Below, in pieces: positions 16,701-30,900 of a DNA stretch of 64,000 bases. The stretch is from Prosapia bicincta (lineage: Eukaryota > Arthropoda > Insecta > Hemiptera > Cercopidae), in contig JBAIZL010000001.1 in NCBI GenBank assembly GCA_036971475.1, positions 140,544,192 to 140,608,191 of the forward strand, read 5' to 3'. The notes under the pieces are model-generated. The model worked only from the letters and a program-made list of their open reading frames with translations, searched no databases and had not been told where the DNA came from. Position 1 is the stretch's first letter, and the number at the start of each line of letters is the position of its first letter. A program made the position numbers and the translations under genes.

Positions 16701-19700
16701 TTTGAAACATGTCGGCAAGTAAGCCTTTACGTATTCACTTAGTTAAATACCATTTAATTATAGTTTAATCAGTGAATTCAAGATGATTACAACAAGCAAC
16801 TTCTTCAGTTATTAATTATTTCATTCTCTCAAATTGGAATTTTATAAAATGCCTGGTTATAGCTCATATATATTATAGTACAAATATAGTTTCAAACACT
16901 TAAGTTTCTACTATTGATAGATTTTGATATGCATTGATATGTTCGGTAAGGAAGGTTTTATACTCAGAAGATAAACTGCAATTGGCATTTAAAATTAGTA
17001 TGTGTAACATTAGAATGGTCACTACTAACAAAGTTATATTTAAATAATTTCTTCAATAATTTTTTGCAGGCTGCGAAAGGAATACGTAAACTTTTGTTTG
17101 CACTCGTAGTATCTCTTCCTGCACTATTCAATATCGGAGCACTTCTCGCATTAATAACATTCATCTATGCCATCATCGGCATGTCAGTGTTTGGCCATGT
17201 TAAGCAGCAGAGAGCACTAGATGACATGGTCAACTTTGAGACATTTGGGCGAAGCATGCAGCTCTTATTCAGGTATGGTGCAAATATTCTATATGATACT
17301 AAAACACATATTTTAAATACTTGTAGTTTTAAAAATTCAAACATTATTAAGTTCGTACATTTCGGATTTTATATACAAAAGTATAATTGAAACATTTTTC
17401 TATTATTTTACTACATGTTTACAAATTTCTAATTATTTTGTTGATTAAAGAAATTTGCAGTAGAGTTTGACAATATTTTTCGTGGTGCTCATCTTGAAGT
17501 TTTTTTAAAACAATTATTTTAACTGATATCATTTTGCAAAAAAACACTTCTTAACACACTAAACAACATAACCAAAGCATTAAAACATTAAAAGAAACAA
17601 CCACATCCCAGAACTACTTCAAATAGAACAAATACTAGACTCAAAACAAAGGTCTACCCATGGGATTCCCTATATCAAGCATCTTGTCAGAAATATTTAT
17701 ACACAATATCAAACAAAAACACATCATAAATAACAACAAATACAGACATAAAATAATATATTGGTACAGATGAGAAAATAATATCTTAATCTTATACAAA
17801 GGCAGCAAAAGAAAGATAAACAATTTCCACAAATACATAGTAATATAAACTTTACACTAGAAACAGAACAACAAAATACAAGTCAACTTTTTAGCCCACC
17901 ACCCCACACTGAGTTTTATACAACACTTCCAACCACCCTGTACAACGCAAACATGCCTCCTTCCACTCTATGATACGCAGACCAATCAACATACCCATGA
18001 ACAACAAAGACAGAATAAATTAACTCAACATGATAAAATACATAGCCCATACAAACAGATAGAAACGCACATTAAAAGACACCATAATAAGCAAAAAAAA
18101 CAACACACACATAACACAACAATAACACACAAAAATATATGTTAACATATCACAAAAACTTTGTAATAACATATTATGTGATATGTTAGTATAACATTAA
18201 CATATCACAAGGACACATAAAAAAATAGTGTCTATATTCATAAGCTCAAATACAAAGTAGCCTATAAAACACAATCAAAAACACATGTACAACACAAAAA
18301 CACTCCAGAACCTACAGGACAAGGCAGAAGTATACAAAATTGCATGTAATGACTGTGTTACCTTCTACAAACAGGTAAAATCAGGAATACTTTACCTCAA
18401 GATAGAAAAAACACATAAAAGATATAAAAAAACAACCGAAATCAAGTTTAGCCATTCTCATACAGAACATACTACACAATTACACAAAAATTGGCACTAA
18501 TCTAAAAGTTTTTAATTTCATCAAAAAGAGCAACAAACTAAAACCAACAGAAAACTAAAAAATATACAAATACCACAAAAACCGCCCAAATCACATTCAC
18601 AATAAAATACTATATTTGAACACACTACATAATATATAATATATATAATTAACAACTACTCTATGAACAATAACACACCACAGAATACCGATAATACAAC
18701 ACAGACTCTCAATAATACAACACACCTGAGCAACAGTATTGTCCGTGATTCACACCATTGAACAAATTCAGTTATCTAGTACAAAATGTGTCTGCTGAAA
18801 AATATCAGTAAGTAGAGGTTTTAAGGGTACTAAGTGGTATCAATAAAAATAGATATCTACAAGATATAAACATTTTTTTAATATTTACAAATATCTTTAT
18901 AACTGGTTCTTTATGAAGAAATTACTTGCAGGCCCCATTCAACATTAACTGTTAGAATAGAATTTTCCAGTTTTCAAAAATTCACAAAAGAATCATTTAG
19001 GGAAAATCCTTGCTTAAATATAATTAGCGTTATAATGACAACATTTAGAGCCAACAAATAGTCTTGAAACTTATGTGTCAATGCATTTCTCTGACAGGTA
19101 TTTCTGAAGCTTAGCACTGCACCTAATAAATTGCACCATTTAGAGCTAACACATAGTAAAATCCTGAAGATATTGAAAATGTTGAAACATAAACTAAACA
19201 AGTATAAGGATAATAGTACTTGCTTATTGTGTTTAATAATGATACTTCTTCAATTTCCAAAAAGGATTATACATATTAAAGACTATCATCATTAGAAAGT
19301 AACTAAATCTCTGTTGAACATTTTTTTCATTTCAAAAGACTGTAACTTCATTAACAAAGTGTACTTTTTGTAGTGAAAAATTATCATCTGTGGAAATTCT
19401 TAATAAAGTTAAGATAGTAATGTTTCCTAACATTTTAGTGAGTGTTTTTAACTAATGAACATCTTTCCAATTTGACTTCAGTGAATACTGTACATCTACT
19501 TATTTTCTAAAATATTGTGTACTTGTCTTACTGTTTTGTTCAAAAATACTGTTATGTAGACATTTTATTCATAATCAACAACATAATATACATCTTAAAT
19601 TGAATGGAAAAAAATTGTATAGCTTTATCAGATAATTTTATTTCTGAAGATTACTTTTCCAATCCCACTGCTCCTTTAAGATACTGTGCCTTTGTCCATC

Positions 19701-22700
19701 ATGCTTGCTAGCAATGCTATTTAGACTGCTGATAAAGTAATTTGTTAGGATTCCCTGGCTACAAACATATATATTTTGACAGTTGTAATTTAACTTATTC
19801 AGAAAAACAAGGTACTGTAATACGTATTTGATTTTTAACCTCTGATTTTAGAAATATTTTGGTAAAACTTTAAATTTTAGGTCTTCATAGTGTAACATTT
19901 TTTTTATATATTACCGCCAAACTAGTATTTTACCGCTAAATAGTTATGAGAGCAAACAGTTCTAACTGTCGCTGCGAGATAGCAACAGTTGACCAATAGT
20001 AAAACACCTGACCGGGCAAAGTTCAATAATTCCGGTATAGTTTTAAAAGGAATTAGAATTAGTCATTGAGAGAGACCCAGACTAGCTAGTCAAGAGAGGA
20101 GATGTCTTTCTGGCAACCAACGGACTGCATCCGACCTAATGCTAGCTTCCTGAGGGAACCAATAAGAGGTAACACATAAGTCCTAGTAACGACTCATAAC
20201 AGGTAAACGTTTTATTTACTGTTCCTTTTTATATTTGTTTATAATTTATACGTTTATTTGAACGCACTGTCCATGGCCCTTCAGAGGATTTTATGTCATT
20301 TAATTGTGGTAATTAAAATTAATATCGATGATTTCCCGTTTTATTAAATCCTCCGACGGCAGTAGCGTTTGAATAGAAAGAAAGTGATCATTGTGATCTA
20401 GCTGAATAGATGCTACATATAGAACAAATTTTAATTAAAAATTATTCAAAATGTAAGTAATAAAAATGTGTTTTTCACATTAGGCTGATGACATCAGCAG
20501 GGTGGAATGATGTGCTGGAATCTCTGATGATTCAGCCTCCAGACTGTGATCCAACCTACTTGGACCAGCCAAATGGAAACTGTGGGAACCCAATAATTGC
20601 CATTACATACTTTACCAGTTTTATTATAATAAGTTATATGATTGTGATAAATATGTACATTGCAATTATTTTGGAGAACTTCAACCAGGCTCACCAGGAA
20701 GAAGAAATAGGCATTGTTGAAGATGATTTAGAAATGTTTTACATACGTTGGTCAAAGTAAGTAGTTAAGGTTAAAATTGATTTTTAATCAATTATTACAG
20801 CAGCAGTATTAGTGGAATACTCTGATGAAGTAAGACACTAATGAAGATTGTTTGTTAAACTTTACAAACTTAAAATAAGCTTAGGAAATAAAACACACAA
20901 CAAACCTCTAACAACAAATATTTTTATTCTAATTTTATGTCCATTGAGGTTACCAAGTAACTATCCTCAGAGACATAACAATATAATACACTCAATACTC
21001 AATACATACTGAGTATGTATTGTCATGTCTCTAAGGATGGTTACTTGGTAACTGAAATCAATTTAAGACTAGATTTCAAATACTTGTGGTTAGAGGTTTG
21101 TTGTGTGTATTATTTATTAATAATAAACCACTGTAAATTATTCCAAGTAATTAGTGGTTAAAAAAGCTTACTTTAGTGATTTTTTTTGCTGCCTTATAGT
21201 TTTCATGTTGATATAATTGTATTTCAAAGTCAATTACAAGTTTAAACAAGTAGGAGAGGGAATTTATAAATATCTTCACAATTTTTCTTTTCCTTAATTT
21301 TTGTTTAATTTTTAAAAATATATATAATTTTCTGTGCAGACTAAGGTTTTTAGAAGTATCTATTTTGTGAAAGGTCATTTTCACACCCACACAAACAACT
21401 TACAAAAATGCTTGAATATGTGGCTCATTAAAACAAAATAATATGTAATTAGTCATGAAAATTCTTATAATTTATTTAACACTAAATAATAAACCAGCTT
21501 GGACAGTTTTCTTTTAATATCTTAAATGTATCATGACAATATGACACTAAAATGCCACTGAAAGATAGTTTAAATTTTACTTATTCTAACTACTTATAGG
21601 CATTTCGCTATTTTAATTACTAGCTCTATTATTTGACTTAAGGCACTAACGTATTAAAACCTCTCAGCACATCTATTTAAACATTAGTTAAACCCACTAT
21701 TCAGTGCAAAATTTGAATAGCTTAGATATTGAATGCTAAATTTCAATACACATTGTGAATTTGTAGCTGTTGTGTTTTAAATGAAACTACCAGGTGCAAA
21801 TATTTAATTTTATACTTATAAGGCATTGAATAATGCACTGGATTTGTGTTAGAGTGAGTTTTTTCAACTATAACAATACTGAATTATAAATAAATCTTAT
21901 AATGATCATTAACATGATTACATATGGATCATCAATGGGTGATTGATCATATGGATAATTCATTTATTTATTATTTTTTTCAATATGTTAACTACTTAAT
22001 ATATCAGGTTGTCATTACAAAACACTATTGTAAGGCTAGTGAGAACTAGTAGTCATCTGATAATATTTTGCTTTTAATGTCTCCTAACCTGTCTAAAGTT
22101 AACCTTTTTTACAAATGTTAAAGTTTACAAATGACTAATTTTATAACTTGTTTAAGTTATGTCAGCATATTCTTGACAGTTTGGTATATTTTTTCAACAA
22201 CATCCACATATTTTGAACATATAAAACAATATGGAAAGAATCATTCAAGGAAAGAGGAAACAGCCATATACAAAATACTCTGCTAGACTAATATTAAGTC
22301 TTGAATTTTGTAGTCCATTACGTTCGGTGTGGACTCAAAATGTTAAGTATAAATAATAGTTTTTTTACTGTGTTTGATGTAGGTCACTTTTTATATATTT
22401 ATCTAAATTAAAAATAAATTTGTAATTCAGTAAAATCAAGTGGTTTAATATAGTTTGTTTTGTAAAAATATAATGTTGTTATAAATTACCAAAATAGTGT
22501 AATTTTGCTTTACAAGGTAAATTGATATTTACATTAAATTGATACCTAATGTTAAGTACAAATTTGATCACTCATATTTGTGTACAATGTGGAATTATTA
22601 TCAATTATATAAATAATACATAAAATGAAACCACTTTCTTTCTAGATTTGATCCACATGCCACACAGTTTATTCGTTTTGGCCAGTTATCGGATTTCATT

Positions 22701-25700
22701 GCAAGTTTAGATCCTCCTCTTGGGATTCCTAAGCCAAACACTGTGGCATTGGTTAGTTTTAACTTACCAATTGCTCGAGGCAATAAGATACATTGTCTTG
22801 ACATCCTTCATGCTCTAGTCAAACATGTTTTAGGCCATGTGGAGGAGACTGAGGAGTTTAGAAAGGTGAGGATTTTATTTGTCTGTATCAAATTATTCTT
22901 AAACATTTTCTATATTCATTAACCTAAAGGGCAGTAAATTATTCAGTAAGAAAACTTAATAAATAATAACATGCATAATCAATAACAAAAGTTAAAAAGC
23001 TAATAATCCTGTAATACTGAGTAGTTAGAAGTCTTACGTCAAGTCCATGATCACTACTTGTTGGTTTTGCAACCTAATTATTTGAGTATCAATAAATTTA
23101 AATAATAACATGTATTTTCCCCGGAGGACCATCGTTCTAGATATAACGGGAAAAGAGTTAAATGTGGGTAATAACTTTGAGTAACAGCATTAATACTTAA
23201 GTTGAATTTAGAACTAATCCTTAAACAGATTAACTTACCCAAAGCTGCATTCACCAGACTTTCAAACACTGCCAAGGGCGAAGACACATTTCTGTAACAC
23301 TAAACGGTTATTTTAATATATTCGCACAAGTTCGCATAAATCGCACAAGTTCTTAAGAATGAGTGCACTCATTATACTGGCTAAAGTTTGCTACACTAGA
23401 AATGTTATAAAATTGCACACGCTGTTAGACACAATGTTCACGTTATAACCAATAACGCTTCAAGACAATATACAATACTAGACAATAGTCCGAACTTTAT
23501 TCACTGTTGCAAGGGTAGTTACCTGTTGTGCAATAGGCCTTCAATGAACGTCACTTGGAATTGTGCACTAACATTTTTTTAACACAGTCTCAACCAACGG
23601 CATCCACTATTAAATAGAACTAAAAGGTTTACTTGTCTACTAAACTGCGTGTATTTAACATGAAATAGCGATAATTGAAACTTGCTGTGGTCTCCAGTGG
23701 TTCTGGATCGCAAGTCTCAGTCTTCTTAATGTGTCACAATATCTTTTGCAGTTAACTGTTGTTACATGAGGCAAAAAGTCGAATAAAAGCAGGCCCTTCC
23801 TGTCCCAAAAGACAGTTGCCATGGCTTTCTCAGCAGACTGTGTTTGTTTAAACTTCTTCGGCTTCAGCAAAGTTGAGTGACACCATTCACGTGATTGCTG
23901 CTTGGTTTTGAAGGTAAAGGGAGACGCCCATGTTTCATCGCCTGTAACAATGGAATCAAAGAATTGTCTTCACATTGTTGAAAAAACTGCTGGACACCCT
24001 CGACATGTTGCTGTTTTTGTGGTTGTCTGTAAACATGCAGTACCCTCTGCACGACACTTTGTGATAGCCTAATTTTTTTGTTAAAATGTTATAAATTGTG
24101 GTGTTGGAAGTCTCAGGAATACGTAAAGCAAGTTCTTTAATATCAATCCTCTGATTTTCAAGCAATATTCTTTCAACTTTATCAACAATTCCGTCTGAAA
24201 CTGAAGGCCTTCCGCTCTGGTCTTCATCATGAATTTTCGTGTGACCTTCACTGAATTCCCTACACCCTTGAACAGATATACACTTTTCCCTATAACCTTC
24301 GATTAAGTGACAATAATTGTCAATAGGTGAAATATGTTTTGCATTTTAAAAAACCTATCACAGCACGAATTTCGAAACTAACAGTAACTTCAATGGGGAG
24401 TTCCAACTTCGAAGGCTAACTCGGAACAGAACAATATAGCCAGGCGGGAGTGGTCGGGATAGAGAGAGAGGGAGTTGATAAGTAAGACAGTGTAACCACA
24501 TTTCTCCTAGCACATTGCATTCTTTCTTAGCAGCATAGGGAACCTTATTTTATGAATTACCCTAGTATTGCATCCATCAAAATGGATTGTAAATAGAACA
24601 ATTTACATTTTTCTTAGTTTTGTTTTTTGGAAGTTAGGAAACTAAAGTAAACTTGTCTGTTTCCTGCCCAATGATATTGCACAATTTAATAATAAATATT
24701 ATCAACAAACAACTGAACTCCCCATGGGATCACCCATATCATCAGTCATGTCAGAAATATATCTACAACACTTGGAACAAATAATAATTAAACCTATACT
24801 AAACGCACATAATATTTTACTATGGACAAGATACGTAGACGATATACTTGTAATATACCAACCCACCATTCACAATGAACACATCATAATACTAAACAAA
24901 CTAAATATATACAACGAAAACATCCTATTCACTGTCGAAACAGAACAAATAACTATCTTGACATCACATTAAATATAAATAACAATAAAATAGAACCTAC
25001 AGTACACAGAAAACCTACTTCCAACAACACCACAATACACTACAAATCTAACCACCCCTGGACACACAAAATTAACACTTACAGTAACATGATGAATAAA
25101 GCAATAAAATACACATAGATAACAAACAAAAATTAAATGAAGAATTAGATAACATTACAAAAATAGCAATAGAAAATGGATACAACAAACACCTTATAAA
25201 AACATATACAATAAATTTACAAAAAAACCTAACCTCAACACAACACTACAACCTGAACACAAAAATAATAAAAATAAAAAAATCTACCTAAAAAATAAAT
25301 ACACCAATAACAAAATAGAAAAACTAACAAATATATACAACAAAGAATACTACACTCCAACATACAAACCAAACAACAAAATAATAAAATATCTTAATAA
25401 CACAAACCACAAAACAAATACAGAAAAACATAACCTATCAGGAGTTTACAAAATTACATGTAACGACTGCAATGCATTTTACATAGGGAAAACGACCAGA
25501 TCATTTAAAATAAGATTTGAAGAACATTACAGAGCATTCAAAAACAAAAATACAAAAGTATCAAATGTTGCAGCACACTTAATATCACATAAACATGAAA
25601 TAACAAACTACGAAAATAACCTAACCATACTTGAAATAAATAGTAACCCAATAAAATTCAACTCACTAGAAAAATACCACATTTATAAAAACACACACAA

Positions 25701-27780
25701 CAATTTAATGAACCTACAGACCACATATACAGAAGACATACTGTATAAAAACATCATACACGCAGATCAAGAGAAAATGTGTGTAACGTCAACATCACGG
25801 ACCGAACATCTACACCAGAAAAATGTCAGAGATTCGACAATGGCCAAGTGACCGAAAGGTGCCTCATCACAACAAGGTAAAATTATTGCACTTAGTGGTG
25901 GATAAAAGTATTTACAATAGTAATATATCAACTTCATAAAGTTAGTGCAACGGAAAAATAATGGACAACGTAATATATATATGTACATATATGTATGTAA
26001 GTATGTATATAACCTTAAATATAAGAATACAGAAAATAAGCAGAATAAAAGTAATTTCATGCCTTTTCTGTGAAGATCGTGTTATCATATAGTGAGCTAC
26101 ATTAAACTCCACGCTAACAACATTTGCCATTTGGGCAGATAAGAAAGTGATAGTAAGCACTGAGAGGAGAGTGCTCTAACTCTTCACTATTTCTACAAAG
26201 CAGCCTATCATCAGTCTCAAGTTTATTGAAACTACATCACTTTCAACCACAAGTACAATACTTTTAAAATATTTTAGTGTCAAAATTAAAACTAGCTGTC
26301 TTTAAAATATCATGTGCAGGAGCCTGCTGGTAGGAAGTCCTAATCTTCTAAATAGATTTATTGGTACAAAGTTGGAGTGCACACAAGATGTATTAGTAAG
26401 AGTATACAAGTCAGATCTATGATAGACTGTCTTCGCCTAGTGAAGTGATATCTTTCCTTTCACATCAAATACTAACCTTGTAAAACTCAAAAAAGTGCAA
26501 AATGATGCACTTAAGCTCATATCAAGGAAAATAGGTACCTTCTCAATACCAATCCATGGGACAGAGATACAGACAGATATAGAAACCTCTGTCAAGACCT
26601 GTAAGACAGGACATACTCATGCTGAAGTTTTGGGAAAGATCAAGAGGAGTAAATCATTGACATTGGAATAAGTATAAACCAGCCAGCTAGATGCTTCCTA
26701 AATCAAGTCACTTGAACTCAACACAAAAATCATATCAAGAACAAATGTGATATTGGCACAGACAAACCTGGAGTGACTCAAGTCGCTCGAACTAAACACA
26801 AAGATCATATCAAGAACAAATGCAATATTGACACAGAAAAACCTGGGTCACTACAATTCTTTTAACAAATGCTACAGTGAAAAACCTATAAAGAAGCTTG
26901 ATTTTCTCAGTCAACGTTACAAGTACTGAAAAGATGCTAAAATCTCCAACAAAAACAATAAATATACTATATTTGTTTAACAATCAGATACTCATTTATG
27001 ATAACCAATGACTTAAATATCGAAGTAGGGTCAAAACTTCTCCAACCAAGCTACACGTCAGTTCAATGTCCTATAATGAAAATGTTGAAGTAAAAAGCTG
27101 TCTTCTTTTCATCATAAGAGTTATTCAATCTTCAGATTCTAGGTGGTCAACAATGGGTGGTATTTTTTATCGACTCCAGATCAAAAATAATCACACTTCC
27201 TGACTCTCCTACATATTGCTACATGACCTTGAAAACACAAGACATTCTCTAAATTTAATTAAGATCGGATGGGTGATAACCCTGCAATGAATATCATGAC
27301 ATATAGAGGGGAATTGTAATGAGAAGACAGATGAGCATGCAAAATTAGGCGAATGTATACAACAACCACCCATTCTAACATACCTATTCATAGTTGAAAG
27401 ACAGATAGATTCCATTATGATTATCTGAAATACCTCTGAGGAGACCAGAAGAGGAAAGAGATCAAACTTTTCACTAAATGACCAATCCTGTGTACTCTGG
27501 AGAGACCAATTGCAGTTCCAAACCTCTACATGTCCACCAGACATAACTATCTGCAAGTATACCTGTACAGGTTAGGCCTGTATTGATTCCAATACCTGCT
27601 CTAATTACAACAGTGGCAAGCTGCCCCTTACCCAATTCCAGTCTGCCAAGCACTGTTGATGACAGCAACTGACCGATTGCCAGCCTTGCCTTTACTCAGA
27701 TGTTTGGTTCCAAATCACAGAATTGCCAGTAACTGACATTGGCTAGAGCAAAATAAGTAAGAACGCAAATATATACATAC

Positions 27781-27839
<59 letters not shown>

Positions 27840-27851
27840 TATATTATATAT

Positions 27852-27919
<68 letters not shown>

Positions 27920-30900
27920 GATTTGTGTTGGTTTTTTATTTCTCTACCATTCCAATTTAGTTATGATAAAAATTATATTTAGTGAATTTTATACCTTTAT
28001 ATTTTAAAATAAACTTATATATTGATTATTCTCTTACGCTTGATATTTTCAGTTACAAGATCAAATGGACATAAAATTTAAGAAACAATTTCCAACAAGA
28101 AAGGAACTAGAGATTGTTTCATCAACAAGACTTTGGAAGCGGCAAGACAAAGCAGCTAGAATTATTCAAAGGACATACAGGGAATATAAACGGTATTTTT
28201 AAAATTCTTATATCATTATTTGTATTTACTTTATAATTTTTAGTTATGTAATTTAATTATTAAAATAAATTATTTACCCAGTCATACATTATACCCAATA
28301 CAAAATATACATTGTGTTGATGTATAAATTTTTTAATATTGTATTATTAACAACCTGAATTTTGAACCTGTCTATGGCAAGACTCAGATAGATGAAAATT
28401 AATTCATTATTATGATTTGAAATAGACAAAAAATAATATCTTATTGTGAAAGTAAAAGCTTTTTTATTTCCTTCTATTAGCTCACACTCTCCTTACATAT
28501 ATCTCACACAAACTTTCAATCATTAATAAAATCTTTAATTTTGTTGTCCATTTTAATGGTCCAAATTCAAATTTTGAGTTTTTTAAAATTTTGGAAATCT
28601 ACAGTTTTAGCATCAGAAACGCGTAAGGAGTCATTTCCAATGTTTTTTGGGTCGAGAAATTGATTAAAACAAGTTTCATTCAAATCAGGTCAAAATTGAG
28701 CGAGTTAAAATGTGTTTAATATTTACATTTATAAAAGTATTAGTTGTTTTTAAAAAGTCCATTTGCAATATTTTTGTTGAATGGGTTTTCAACGAAAAAT
28801 TGTATACCTGTGGAAGAATTGGATGTAAACAATCTGCAAAGGGATTGTATTGTCTTTGGCCTAAAACTATCTTTGGAAATATTTATTTCACTTAATTTTA
28901 CCTGAAAAGGGGGTGTTAACAACAAAAGATCTCTTACCTGTCAAATGAAAGTCAGTGTCGTAAAAAGATAAAGTCTGTGACGAATAATGTGTAACGGGAT
29001 TTCCCTTGACTTTTGAAAAATTAATTCTTTAAAAAGTTTACCTGTAATGACCATTGATAGAAAAATGTCCTTTGAAAGAAATAAGTAGTCATCAAAGGGG
29101 AAACCAAAGAGCAATGACCAGGCTAGGATTTTATCATCTTTAGCAATTTGAATTACACTTATTGACAATAAGAGACAATTTTGCAGTAAGGTTTAAGATT
29201 TTCAAATTTAAAATGAAAAAAGTTTTATTGTCTTATTCACAACATTTACAGTATTTTTATAACATTATAAATAGTTTTCAAAAAAATTTTAAAATATAAA
29301 CAAATTGTTAAATGTCCACTATAGTAAATATTTATATATGTATTTTGTTCACAAATTTTATAAAAGAAAAACATTTTCATTTTCTTACAAACAACTTATT
29401 TATCATTTACTGTTTAAATTTATTAATAATTGTGATATGGTTTGAAACAATCAATACAGAGTCCTGGTTTTCCTTCGCAATCATCACAAAAAAAATTGGA
29501 TTCTATATGTTTTCCTTTTTTTGTACAATATGAACAACGCTTTTTCATGAACCTATTTTTTTCATTACGGGGCACCTGAATGGGACTGTGAATTTTTTTT
29601 TTTTGAGATGTGATTGCGGGAGAAATTTGGGTGCTGGGACGATTCCTGTACAAAAATGCCATTATTACGCTGTCCCGAAATTCCAACAGTCTTAGACCTT
29701 CAGGGGCATGATTTTTATGCATAGGATATGCATTATTCATGATCATATGAAACATGTGGAAACCCATCTTCACATACCATCGCAATGTTTTTCTCTCACA
29801 AGGGTAATAACTAAGAAACTGAGCGCTCCTATCAACACCTCCCATGAATTGATTGTATTTTAGAACCGCCTCCGGTTTCTCTAATTCCTTACCACTTTTG
29901 GATTTAGTGGGCAATTTTCTATCCCCGAATTCGGAAGATAATGTTATCACTTCCCTTTTATCTCTCCACTTGAGAATACATATGCCTGAGCTGTCGTAGG
30001 CAGACTTCACTTCCCCTTTTTTTAGCTTACTGTTTATTACTTCTACAGGGTTTCCTTTTTTGTTACCCCTCAATGTTCCCGTCGTATACGTTTTATTTTC
30101 CGATAAAAATTTAGCAATAGAAACTGAAGAATAAAAATTGTTAATATAAATGAAGTGGCCTACACCTAAAAAGTCATGAGTGAGATCCTTCACAACCTTC
30201 TCAAGGTGATTCTGCCCCCCCCCCACCCAAAAATTGGATCAGAAAATCCACAATAAATTCTTGATTTTAGGACAAGACCATCCGGTTGCGTTAGCATGTA
30301 GAATTTCAGGCCAAATTTTTGCCTCTTATTCTGGATGTACTGACGGAAGTACAGTCTCCCTCGCCATAATAACATTGACTCATCTAAACTAAGCTCCTTG
30401 TTAGGGTAATATATTTCTTTCATTCTCCCGTGAAAATGATCAAAAAGAGGAGTTACTTTGTAAAGAGGGTCTAAAGGTTTTGGCTCTCCAGGATCGGGGT
30501 TTTTTGCAAAATATAACGCCCGGAGTATTAAAATAAACCTATCCCTACCCATTGCCTCTCTAAAAATTGGGAAGTTGTATAATTTATTTACTTGCCAATA
30601 ATGCCTAATGGTGGGAGCATGAATTTGGCCTGTTAAAAAAATTATTCCTAAAAAAATCTCAAATTCGTCTCGTGTAATATCATTCCAGTGGCTTATTCGT
30701 GCAGAGGGCTTCAATGGCATCGATGCTAAGATTCTAGCCTGGTAATTACTTTCATTGATTATTAAATTAAACAAATCATTGTCAAATAAATGAAAAAAAA
30801 TAATCAATTGGATCGTTTCCATGAGGAGCGATTTTTAGACCCGATGGGCCTGAAAAAGGGAAATGAGGCCTTGCCGTTGGAGTGCATAGCCATGAGTCAA

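Noticed and set aside
27209..27668. 115-codon minus-strand frame
   Set aside because: It is antisense to the RNase H trace of the decayed LINE, which gives the better explanation.
28710..29168. Small frames between exon 10 and the piggyBac pseudogene
   Set aside because: Probably non-coding 3' part of the piggyBac element; no recognisable protein motif.
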